64,000 nucleotides of DNA, taken from Azospirillum sp. OGB3 (GTDB taxonomy: Bacteria; Pseudomonadota; Alphaproteobacteria; Azospirillales; Azospirillaceae). The notes under the pieces are model-generated. The model was not told where the DNA came from. It did no database searches and saw only the letters and a program-made list of their open reading frames with translations. Of the stretch, positions 55,522-64,000 are shown one piece after another. The DNA is taken from assembly GCF_014192915.1 (NCBI RefSeq), contig NZ_JACHYN010000012.1:62001-126000 (forward strand), written 5' to 3'. Numbering within the stretch: position 1 is the first letter of the stretch; each line of letters begins with the position of its first letter. A program made the position numbers and the translations under genes.

Positions 55522-56118
55522 ATGAACTGGAGCAAGGGCCTGTGGCGGGGCTGGCTGGCCGCCGCCCTGCTGTGGGGGGCGGCGGTGACCGCCTTCGCCG
55601 CCGCCGATCTGCAGGGGCGCCATCCTTTCGCCGGTCTCTACGCCTATTCGGAGACGCGGGACGCCTTCCTGCCGCAGCACTACGCCGCCGACGAGGCGGT
55701 GGTGGAGGATGGGGTGAGGCGGGGCGTCGTGGCGCGGACGGACTTCCCCGACGGCACCAGCCTTGCCGCCCCGCCAGGTCTCGGCGAGGAGCGCGTGCGG
55801 CGGATCGCCGAGCGTTTCTGGGCGGAGCGCTGGACGCGCCGGGCCGAGGTTCTGTGGCCCTGGGGCCTGCGCGCCGCCGTGCCGCCGCTTCTTCTTCTGC
55901 TGTCCGGCGGGCTTGCCTTGTGGATCGCCCGCGGCTTCCGCAAGCCGGCCGAGCCTGCGGAGACGGAGCGGCAAGAGAAGGCGGTGCCGGAGACGGCGGC
56001 CGGCGAGGAGACGCCGAAGGCGGCCTTCAACACGCGGTCGGCCGGCGGACTGCCGCCCTTCATCCGCTCGCTGGGGCCGGACCCCAAGCGCCGCCGCGTG
56101 CTGGGGGCGGGACGGTGA
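55522..56118 (+). CDS. Hypothetical membrane protein
   Basis: Protein of 198 residues with an N-terminal signal/anchor (LWRGWLAAALLWGAAVTAF), a ~90-residue exported domain with ETRDAFLPQHYAADEAVVEDG, a transmembrane helix (about 112-135) and a basic cytoplasmic tail. Not recognised. The ATG has GGGAGACGGG upstream. It follows the hybrid kinase by about 130 bases. Confidence 0.7.
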   Translation: MNWSKGLWRGWLAAALLWGAAVTAFAAADLQGRHPFAGLYAYSETRDAFLPQHYAADEAVVEDGVRRGVVARTDFPDGTSLAAPPGLGEERVRRIAERFWAERWTRRAEVLWPWGLRAAVPPLLLLLSGGLALWIARGFRKPAEPAETERQEKAVPETAAGEETPKAAFNTRSAGGLPPFIRSLGPDPKRRRVLGAGR

Positions 56119-56397
56119 AGGCGACGCAAGACATGATCCCGCGTCGTTCGGGCGACGGGCGCCCAACGTCGCGGTAACCCGCGGCGACGGGCAAGCATCC
56201 CTGACGGTCGGCATCCCGAAGGCACAAAGGAACAGGAACCCCGGCATTGGGTTGATGGTGGCGGAGCCGCGTCCACGACGCGCGAATGTTCTCCAGGCTG
56301 CGCGTTTGTCCGTCCGTCCGGGCGTTCGGGCCGTTCATCATCACGGCGACGTGCGGCGCAAGGCGCTGCCAGCGGGCCAGACCAAGAGGAGACCTGG

Positions 56398-57891
56398 GTG
56401 TCGAAGCCGACCAAGACGGACAAGATCCTGACCGGAATTCCAGAATTCGACCTGATCCTGCGGGGTGGGCTGCCGCGCGCGCGGCTTCATCTTCTGGAAG
56501 GCGCGCCGGGGACCGGCAAGACGACCATCGCGCTTCAATTCCTGCTGAAGGGTCTGGGCGATGGCAAGCGCGGCCTCTACGTGACCCTGTCGGAAACCGA
56601 GACGGAGCTGCGCGCCTCGGCCAAGAGCCACGGCTGGTCGCTGGACGGCATCGGCATCTTCGAACTCGTCCCGCTGGAGGCCCAGCTCGACCGCCAGCAG
56701 AGCGTGCTCTACCCATCCGAGGTCGAACTGGGCGAAACCATGCGCCTGATCACCGAGCGGATCGAGGCCGAGAAGCCGGACCTCGTGGTGATCGATTCGC
56801 TGTCCGAGTTGCGGCTGCTCGCCCAGGACCAGCTCCGCTACCGGCGGCAGATCCTGGCGCTGAAGCAGTTCCTGCAGGGGCGGCAGTGCACCACCCTGGC
56901 GCTGGACGACCTGACCAGCCAGACCGGGTCCATGGAACTGCACAGCCTGATGCACGGCGTGGTCAGCCTGGAGCAGATCGAGCGCTCCTACGGCGCGGCG
57001 CGGCGGCGCCTGCGCATCGCCAAGATGCGCGGCTCCGAATATCAGAGCGGCTGGCACGATTTCGCCATCACGCCGGGCAACGTGCTGATCTTCCCCAGCC
57101 TGATCGCCGACGAGCACAAGGCGGAGTTCGAGCCGACCTCGGTGTCCAGCAGCCTGGGCGGGCTGGACGAGCTGATGGGCGGCGGGCTGACGCGCGGCAC
57201 CACGACGATGCTCGTCGGCCCGTCGGGCGTCGGAAAATCGTCCATCGCCCTGCAATATGTCGCGGCGGCGGTGCGCCGGGGCGAGCACACCGCCTATTTC
57301 TCCTTCGACGAGTCCTTCGAAACCCTGTCGCTGCGCAGCACCGCGCTCGGCATCGACATCGAGGAGGCGGTGCGCAAGGGCGAGCTGGGCTGGGAGCGTG
57401 CGAACCCGTCGCGCCTCTCGCCGGGCCAGTTCGTCTGGCAGGTCCGTCGCCAGGTTGAGGACCAGAAGGCGCGCGTCGTGGTGATCGACAGCCTGAACTC
57501 CTACCTCAGCACCATGCCGGAGGAGCAGGCGCTCATCCTGCAGATGCACGAGCTGCTGACCTACCTGAACAACCAGGGCGTCGTGACCATCCTCATCCTG
57601 GCCCAGCAGGGGATCGTCGGCGACATCCAGAATCCGGTGGACCTGTCCTTCATGAGCGACACGGTGGTCCTGCTGCGCTTCTTCGAGGCGGCGGGGGAGG
57701 TGCGCAAGGCGATCTCGGTGGTCAAGAAGCGCACCGGGGTCCATGAGCTGGCGATCCGCGAATTCCGGCTGTTCCCCGACGGCATGCAGGTCGGCCCGCA
57801 GCTTCTGGAATTCCAGGGCGTGCTCACCGGCGTGCCCAGCTATGGCGGGTCGGCGGACCCGCTGTTGCGCGGGCAGCGCGAGACGGGCTGA
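56398..57891 (+). CDS. KaiC-like tandem RecA-domain ATPase
   Basis: Protein of 497 residues with two KaiC/RadA-type ATPase domains: Walker A GAPGTGKT (35-42) and GPSGVGKS (274-281), Walker B LVVIDSLSELRLL and VVVIDSLNSYLS. Catalytic acidic residues are seen in VTLSETETEL and FSFDESFETL. At the KaiC phosphorylation site the aligned stretch reads DLSFMSDT: the Ser is kept, the Thr is Phe. Such KaiC homologues in non-cyanobacteria work in stress or light signalling, often with a histidine kinase, as here (9 bases downstream). The start codon is GTG. Confidence 0.88.
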   Translation: MSKPTKTDKILTGIPEFDLILRGGLPRARLHLLEGAPGTGKTTIALQFLLKGLGDGKRGLYVTLSETETELRASAKSHGWSLDGIGIFELVPLEAQLDRQQSVLYPSEVELGETMRLITERIEAEKPDLVVIDSLSELRLLAQDQLRYRRQILALKQFLQGRQCTTLALDDLTSQTGSMELHSLMHGVVSLEQIERSYGAARRRLRIAKMRGSEYQSGWHDFAITPGNVLIFPSLIADEHKAEFEPTSVSSSLGGLDELMGGGLTRGTTTMLVGPSGVGKSSIALQYVAAAVRRGEHTAYFSFDESFETLSLRSTALGIDIEEAVRKGELGWERANPSRLSPGQFVWQVRRQVEDQKARVVVIDSLNSYLSTMPEEQALILQMHELLTYLNNQGVVTILILAQQGIVGDIQNPVDLSFMSDTVVLLRFFEAAGEVRKAISVVKKRTGVHELAIREFRLFPDGMQVGPQLLEFQGVLTGVPSYGGSADPLLRGQRETG

Positions 57892-57900
57892 CCGCAGCGC

Positions 57901-59568
<1,668 letters not shown>

Positions 59569-59607
59569 CGTTGCGGCGGGCAAACCGGGGCAATTGCATC
59601 TGACATT

Positions 59608-59630
59608 CCCTCTTCCCTTCGGGGAGAGGG
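59608..59630. terminator. Hairpin after the KaiC-kinase operon
   Basis: CCCTCTTCCC-TTC-GGGGAGAGGG, a stem with one mismatch, 40 bases after the kinase stop. It belongs to the CCCTCTCCCC palindrome family seen at 23745-23862 and probably ends the transcript or stabilises its 3' end. Confidence 0.55.
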
Positions 59631-59729
59631 CTAGGAAGGCAAAGCGCGATTGCGCTGGCGCGTGAACGGCGGCAACTCGACAAGCTCCATCCACATCGCC
59701 TACAACCGGTCATCCGTCCTGTGGGTGGA

Positions 59730-60260
59730 ATGGAAACCGGATTGAACGGGGCAACGTCAGCACGGCCATCGGCCCCCCCTCTCCGTTTCGCGGAGCAGGA
59801 CGGGGCGAGCGGGCATCGCGAGGAAGGCGGTGCCGCGCTTGCGGCGCGTCTGCGCCTGTCCCGCCGGCCTCTCTCCCGCTGGAGATCCCGGATCGCCGCG
59901 ACGCTGGCCACCGTCCTTCTGCTGATCCTGGTCCAGGTGCCGGGGCAGGCGGTCGCCATGCTCTCCGCCGGTCTGGCGCAGTCCTTCTGGGCGGCGTCGA
60001 TGTGCGGCCCGGACGGGGCATCGGATCGGATGCCCGCCGCGCCCGACCAGCCGAAGCACGACCTGGAGCATTGCCTGGGCTGCCAGCTCGGCTGCGCGCC
60101 GCCGGCCATGCTGACCCCGGCGGACGTCGCCGTTCCGCCGCCGCGCCTGTCAGGGGCGCTGGGCGCGCTTCCGCTCCGCGCCCGCAAGCTCCGCCGCCGC
60201 AGCGTGTTCTGCCCGAACGCCCGTGCCCCGCCGATGACGCGTCCTGCCCTGTCCACCTGA
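59730..60260 (+). CDS. DUF2946-like membrane protein (copper-linked)
   Basis: Protein of 176 residues with one transmembrane segment (about 57-80, TLATVLLLILVQVPGQAVAML), then a periplasmic part with MCGPDG and HCLGCQLGCAP, the spacing of cysteines seen in DUF2946 proteins near copper genes. It is 36 bases upstream of the PCuAC copper chaperone gene, supporting a joint role in copper delivery. The N-terminal 50 residues are variable and the start is not certain. Confidence 0.65.
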   Translation: METGLNGATSARPSAPPLRFAEQDGASGHREEGGAALAARLRLSRRPLSRWRSRIAATLATVLLLILVQVPGQAVAMLSAGLAQSFWAASMCGPDGASDRMPAAPDQPKHDLEHCLGCQLGCAPPAMLTPADVAVPPPRLSGALGALPLRARKLRRRSVFCPNARAPPMTRPALST

Positions 60261-60296
60261 TCTCCAAGGCATTCGTTTTTGCAGGACTTCGTCATC

Positions 60297-60803
60297 ATGA
60301 AGAAGCACGCCCTCCTTCTCGCCGCGCTGGTCGCCCTGACCGCCGGCCCCGTCCTGGCCCATGGTTTCAAGGCCGGGCCGGTCGACATCGAGCATCCCTG
60401 GGCGCGCGCCACGGCGCCGTCGGCCCCGAACGGCTCGGCCTACATGGTGCTGAGCACCCACGGCCCGGACAGCGACCGCCTGCTGTCGGCCAGCACGCCG
60501 GTCGCCGACAAGGCGGAGCTGCACACCCACCTGATGGACAACGGCGTGATGAAAATGCGCCAGGTCGACGCCATCGAGGTGTCGCCCGGCTCGCCGACCG
60601 CGCTGCAGCCCGGCGGCCTGCACGTCATGCTGTTCGGCCTGAAGCAGCCGCTTGCTCCGGGGAAGGCGTTCCCGCTGACCCTGACCTTCGAGAAGGCCGG
60701 GCCGGTGACCGTTCAGGTGGACGTGCAGAGCGCCGGGTCCGCCGCCCCGTCCCATGGTGGCGCCGGCGGGCCGCAGGCCGGTGGCACGCAGCACAAGCAC
60801 TGA
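60297..60803 (+). CDS. Periplasmic copper chaperone PCuAC
   Basis: Secreted protein of 168 residues. Signal peptide MKKHALLLAALVALTAGPVLA, then the PCuAC (DUF461) core: HPWARATAPSAPNGSAYMVL, HTHLMDNGVMKMRQVD and GGLHVMLFGLKQPL, which hold the His and Met copper ligands. A His/Gly-rich tail (HGGAGG...THKH) may also bind metal. PCuAC delivers Cu(I) to cytochrome oxidase. Confidence 0.9.
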   Translation: MKKHALLLAALVALTAGPVLAHGFKAGPVDIEHPWARATAPSAPNGSAYMVLSTHGPDSDRLLSASTPVADKAELHTHLMDNGVMKMRQVDAIEVSPGSPTALQPGGLHVMLFGLKQPLAPGKAFPLTLTFEKAGPVTVQVDVQSAGSAAPSHGGAGGPQAGGTQHKH

Positions 60804-60983
60804 CGGATATGCGCCACGCCGGCCGTTGGAAAGGGACCGGCGTGGCCGCAACCGCAGGTCGGTACTGATATACCAGCATCGCATTTGACCGTCCGGCCCC
60901 ATGGGCGCAGGGTGTGGCACGCCGGTCCGGCAGAAGGCCGGCGCGCCACAGGAAGGAACCGCCCCGCCCATGAGCGCCGCCCG

Positions 60984-61901
60984 ATGACCGCCACCGAAAA
61001 GGCCCTGTCCGCCAGTTCCTCCGGGCGGGCGGGCATCGCCTGGATGCTGCTCACCACGCTTCTGTTCGTGACGCAGGACGCGACGCTCCGCTTTCTGGTG
61101 CAGACCTACCCCTTCGCGGAGGTCGCCTGGGCGCGCTTCGCCGTGCATCTGGCCATCGCCTTCGTCGTGGTGGCGGTGAACTCCCCCAGCCATCTGATCG
61201 CCCAGCGCCCGGGCATTCAAATTCTCCGCTCCACCTTGCTGGCGGTGCTGACGCTGCTGGTGGCGGTGTCCTACAAGACGCTGCCCTTCGTGGACGTGGC
61301 GGCCATCGCCAACGTGGCGCCGGTCCTCGTCACCGTCCTGTCGGTTCCGCTCCTCAAGGAGAAGGTCGGCTGGCGGCGCTCCCTGGGGGTGCTCGGCGGC
61401 TTCATCGGGGCGATGATCATCATCGGCCCGGCCAGCCTCGTCTTCCAGTGGGCGATCCTGCTGCCGCTGGCCGCCGCGCTGTGCAACGCGCTCTACCAGA
61501 TCGTCACGCGGCTGCTGCGCGGCGGCGATTCAACGTTGACGACCTTCTTCTACACCAGCATGGCCGGGACGGTGCTCTGCGGCCTTCTGCTGCCCTTCGG
61601 CTGGGTGACGCCGGACCTGACGGGGGCGGCGCTGATGATCATGCTCGGCGTGCTGGGAGCGTGCAGCCATTACTGCCTGATCCGCGCCTACACGGTGGCG
61701 GACGCGGCGACGGTGGCGCCTTTCGGCTACACGACGCTGATCTGGGCGGTGCTCTACGGCCTGCTGGTTTTCGGGGAGTCCCCCAGCGCCTCGACCCTCG
61801 CCGGCGGTCTGGTGATCGTCGCCAGCGGCATCTACATCTTCCACCGCGAGCAGGTGCGGGCGCGCGAGGCCGCGGCGAAAAGCGCGGCCGAGGGACCCTG
61901 A
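60984..61901 (+). CDS. DMT-superfamily EamA transporter
   Basis: Inner-membrane transporter of 305 residues with ten hydrophobic helices in two EamA repeats (GIAWMLLTTLLFVTQDATLRF; AAALCNALYQIVTRLL), ending in IYIFHREQVRARE. Substrate unknown; EamA proteins usually export small metabolites. The ATG at 60984 is favoured over upstream starts that read Arg/Gly-rich sequence. Confidence 0.88.
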   Translation: MTATEKALSASSSGRAGIAWMLLTTLLFVTQDATLRFLVQTYPFAEVAWARFAVHLAIAFVVVAVNSPSHLIAQRPGIQILRSTLLAVLTLLVAVSYKTLPFVDVAAIANVAPVLVTVLSVPLLKEKVGWRRSLGVLGGFIGAMIIIGPASLVFQWAILLPLAAALCNALYQIVTRLLRGGDSTLTTFFYTSMAGTVLCGLLLPFGWVTPDLTGAALMIMLGVLGACSHYCLIRAYTVADAATVAPFGYTTLIWAVLYGLLVFGESPSASTLAGGLVIVASGIYIFHREQVRAREAAAKSAAEGP

Positions 61902-62016
61902 GCGGTCCCCTTTCTCCCATGACTTCCCTATGCCGGAGGCACGTACACAGGACGTTCAGGTACCCGAAATATCACGGGCCGTACGCGTCGAACTGTAACA
62001 TGCTCCGCGTACCGTA

Positions 62017-62045
62017 CGCCGGTCGGTGAGGGCCGGCGTTTTTTC
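62017..62045 (+). terminator. Likely terminator after the EamA transporter
   Basis: A CGCCGG/CCGGCG stem with a 10-base loop is followed by TTTTTT. Positioned 115 bases after the transporter gene and just before a small ORF. Confidence 0.65.
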
Positions 62046-62069
62046 CATCCACCAGCAACGAGAACAGCA

Positions 62070-62267
62070 ATGAACGGACTGCCCAAGCAGACGTGGCGCT
62101 GCCGCGTTGCCGAACTGTTGAGCGATCCCGTGGTCCAGGCCGTGTTGCGCCGCGACCGCCTGACCCACGAGCAGGTTCTGGCACAGCTCACCCCCATTGC
62201 CGAGCACCTGCGCCGCAACACTCCCCCCGAGCGAACCGCAAGGCGGCTTCCGCGCGAAGCCTTCTGA
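62070..62267 (+). CDS. Small hypothetical protein
   Basis: Protein of 65 residues, basic and mostly helical (RVAELLSDPVVQAVLRRDRLTHEQVLAQL), not recognised. It is enclosed by terminators on both sides. Codon bias is gene-like, but the ribosome site is weak. Confidence 0.5.
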   Translation: MNGLPKQTWRCRVAELLSDPVVQAVLRRDRLTHEQVLAQLTPIAEHLRRNTPPERTARRLPREAF

Positions 62268-62297
62268 CCCTTCCCAGACTGACCCTTCCCAGAGAAA

Positions 62298-62325
62298 AGG
62301 CCGCCCGGTGGAACGGGCGGCCTTC
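62298..62325. terminator. Bidirectional terminator
   Basis: AAGGCCGCCCG-GTGGAA-CGGGCGGCCTT, an 11-bp perfect stem with A and T runs outside. It separates the small ORF from the convergent ALDH gene. Confidence 0.85.
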
Positions 62326-62344
62326 TTCTTGAGTCCCGACAGGA

Positions 62345-63847
62345 TCAGCCGGCGATCTCGAACTTGATCCCCTGGGCCAGCGGCAGGGAGCGGGAGTAGT
62401 TCACCGTGGCCGTCTGGCGGCGCATGTAGCCCTTCCAGGCGTCGGACCCGGACTCGCGCCCGCCGCCCGTCTCCTTCTCGCCGCCGAAGGCGCCGCCGAT
62501 TTCCGCGCCCGACGGGCCGATGTTGACGTTGGCGATGCCGCAGTCGCTGCCCGACGCCGACAGGAAGCTTTCGGCCTCTCGGATGTCGGTGGTGAAGATG
62601 CAAGAGGACAGGCCCTGCGGCACCGCGTTCTGCAGCGCGATGGCCTCCTCCAGCGTCTCGTAGGTCAGGACGTAGAGGATCGGGGCGAAGGTCTCGTGGC
62701 GGACGATGTCGGTCTGGCCCGGCATCTCGACGATGGCCGGCTGCACGTACCAGGCGTCCTGATACTGATCCGCCAGGGCGCGGTCGCCGCCGGTCACCAC
62801 GCCGCCGTCGGCCTTGGCCTGCTCCAGCGCGCGCTGCATGCCCTCATAGGCGCCCTTGTCGTTGAGCGGGCCGACCAGCACGCCGGACTCCAGCGGGTTG
62901 CCGATGGGAACCGAGGCGTAGGCGGCCTTGAGGCGCGGCAGCAGCGTGTCGCGCACGTCCTTGTGGACGATCAGGCGGCGCAGCGTGGTGCAGCGCTGGC
63001 CGCAGGTGCCCACCGCCGAGAAGACGATGGCGCGCACCGCCATGTCGAGGTCGGCCGACGGCGCCACGATCATCGCGTTGTTGCCGCCCAGCTCCAGGAT
63101 CGGGCGGGCGAAGCGCTCCGCCACCTTCAGCGCGACCTCGCGGCCCATGCGGGTCGAGCCGGTGGCCGACACGATGGGGACCAGCGGGCTGGCGACCAGC
63201 GCCTCGCCGACGTCGCGGCCGCCGTTGACGACCTGCAGCAGGTCCGCCGGGGCGTCGCCGAAGCGGGCCACCGCGCGCTCGAAGATGCGCTGGCAGGCCA
63301 GCGCGGTCAGCGGGGTCTTCTCCGACGGCTTCCAGATCACCGGGTCGCCGCAGACCAGAGCCAGGGCGGCGTTCCAGGCCCAAACCGCGACCGGGAAGTT
63401 GAAGGCCGAGATCACCGCGCAGGGGCCCATCGGGTGCCAGGTCTCGCGCATCGCGTGGCCCGGACGCTCCGACGCGATGGTCAGGCCGTAGAGCTGGCGG
63501 GACAGGCCGACCGCGAAGTCGCAGATGTCGATCATCTCCTGGACCTCGCCCAAGCCCTCCTGGACGATCTTGCCCATCTCCAGCGTGACGAGACGGCCGA
63601 GGTCCTCCTTGGCGTCGCGCAGCTCCTCGCCCAGCAGGCGGACCAGCTCGCCGCGGCGCGGCGCCGGGACGGAGCGCCACGCCTCGAAGGCGCGCTGGGC
63701 GCGGGCGGCCACCTCCGGAATCTCCGACGCCGGGGTGACCGGCGCCACGCCCAGCGCGGCGCCGTCGATGGGCGAGCGGACGGACAGGCCGGCCCCGTCG
63801 GCGGGAAGCTCAAGGCCGAGGCGGGAGAGAAGGTCGCGGTGCTGCAT
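62345..63847 (-). CDS. amaB: ALDH7-type dehydrogenase (L-piperideine-6-carboxylate/aminoadipate semialdehyde dehydrogenase)
   Basis: NAD-dependent aldehyde dehydrogenase of 500 residues. The catalytic Cys region is GTCGQRCTTLRRLIVH, the Glu loop ELGGNNAMIV, and the C-terminus GGEKETGGGRESGSDAWKGY...YSRSLPLAQGIKF matches the ALDH7 (antiquitin) family closely. Family members oxidise 2-aminoadipate 6-semialdehyde in lysine breakdown. The ATG has AAGG at modest spacing. The 39-base gap to the next minus-strand gene (a ThDP enzyme) suggests one operon. Confidence 0.9.
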   Translation of the reverse strand: MQHRDLLSRLGLELPADGAGLSVRSPIDGAALGVAPVTPASEIPEVAARAQRAFEAWRSVPAPRRGELVRLLGEELRDAKEDLGRLVTLEMGKIVQEGLGEVQEMIDICDFAVGLSRQLYGLTIASERPGHAMRETWHPMGPCAVISAFNFPVAVWAWNAALALVCGDPVIWKPSEKTPLTALACQRIFERAVARFGDAPADLLQVVNGGRDVGEALVASPLVPIVSATGSTRMGREVALKVAERFARPILELGGNNAMIVAPSADLDMAVRAIVFSAVGTCGQRCTTLRRLIVHKDVRDTLLPRLKAAYASVPIGNPLESGVLVGPLNDKGAYEGMQRALEQAKADGGVVTGGDRALADQYQDAWYVQPAIVEMPGQTDIVRHETFAPILYVLTYETLEEAIALQNAVPQGLSSCIFTTDIREAESFLSASGSDCGIANVNIGPSGAEIGGAFGGEKETGGGRESGSDAWKGYMRRQTATVNYSRSLPLAQGIKFEIAG

Positions 63848-63883
63848 GGAAAAGGTCCTCGGTGTAAGGCAACCGGTGGAGAG

Positions 63884-64000
63884 TTAGCGCTGGCGCCCGG
63901 CGGCGCGGATGTCGGACAGGCTGCGGTTCGGCGTCAGGGCCTCGGGGTCGAGCTTGACGTGCAGGATGGCCGGCCGACCGGCGGCGCGGGCGCGCTCGAA
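63884..64000 (-). CDS. C-terminal end of a ThDP-dependent enzyme (partial)
   Basis: The last 38 residues of a minus-strand gene entering from the right edge: RAAGRPAILHVKLDPEALTPN... SLSDIRAAGRQR then stop. The pattern AGRPAILHVKLDPEALTP is the usual C-terminus of acetolactate-synthase-like thiamine-diphosphate enzymes. It lies 37 bases upstream of the ALDH7 gene and is probably in the same transcript. Substrate unknown. Confidence 0.6.
   Translation of the reverse strand, partial: FERARAAGRPAILHVKLDPEALTPNRSLSDIRAAGRQR

Overview
The window is 64 kb of very GC-rich DNA (about two thirds G+C by eye, with third codon positions almost all G or C). Gene content points to an alphaproteobacterium of the Azospirillum type: a fruBKA fructose phosphotransferase operon, RepA/ParAB replicon-maintenance genes, many sensor kinases, and GANTC (CcrM) site usage. 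It contains a replication initiator, partition genes, iterons and candidate centromere sites, so it is probably part of a secondary replicon (chromid or megaplasmid). The genus is an inference; no marker gene such as rRNA is present.

Layout. 1-4.9 kb: fruB (cut by the left edge), fruK, fruA, ending in a strong terminator. 5-12.8 kb: a lipoprotein, a GAF/PAS HisKA_2 kinase, a LuxR-type regulator, small proteins, VanZ-like and FkbM proteins, and a TPR-fucosyltransferase fusion. 12.9-22.8 kb, minus strand: a compact 11-gene operon with RidA, a Cds1-like cysteine desulfhydrase, two L-2-amino-thiazoline-4-carboxylate (ATC) hydrolase family proteins, a complete branched-chain-type ABC importer, an M20 amidohydrolase and a FAD amine oxidase. 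A divergent Lrp/AsnC regulator (23.0 kb) faces it. This looks like a pathway for importing and breaking down a cyclic or N-substituted cysteine derivative.

24-40.7 kb, plus strand: two IclR paralogues, a phosphotransacetylase-like gene, a tripartite tricarboxylate transporter (TctC-B-A), an acylating sulfoacetaldehyde dehydrogenase (SauS), a two-subunit ADP-forming CoA ligase, a SoeABC-type sulfite oxidoreductase and Xsc (sulfoacetaldehyde acetyltransferase). Together they form a full predicted route from sulfoacetate to acetyl-CoA plus sulfate. A YeiH-type exporter with a divergent LysR gene lies at 47-49 kb and may help remove sulfite or sulfate.

40.8-52.6 kb: replicon maintenance. Two near-identical palindromes (candidate parS) abut parB; parA carries an N-terminal helix-turn-helix. 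RepA (49.0-50.0 kb) is preceded by six iterons and an exceptional cluster of GANTC sites, then a DnaT-like gene. Between them are cargo genes: a FemAB/GNAT-like protein, a HAD phosphatase, a secreted repeat protein and a stand-alone Ada zinc domain.

52.7-64 kb: a hybrid kinase with a FixL-like haem PAS domain, a KaiC-like ATPase paired with a second hybrid kinase, a DUF2946-PCuAC copper pair, a DMT exporter, an ALDH7-type dehydrogenase and the tail of a ThDP enzyme cut by the right edge. No tRNA, rRNA, CRISPR array or complete insertion sequence was seen.
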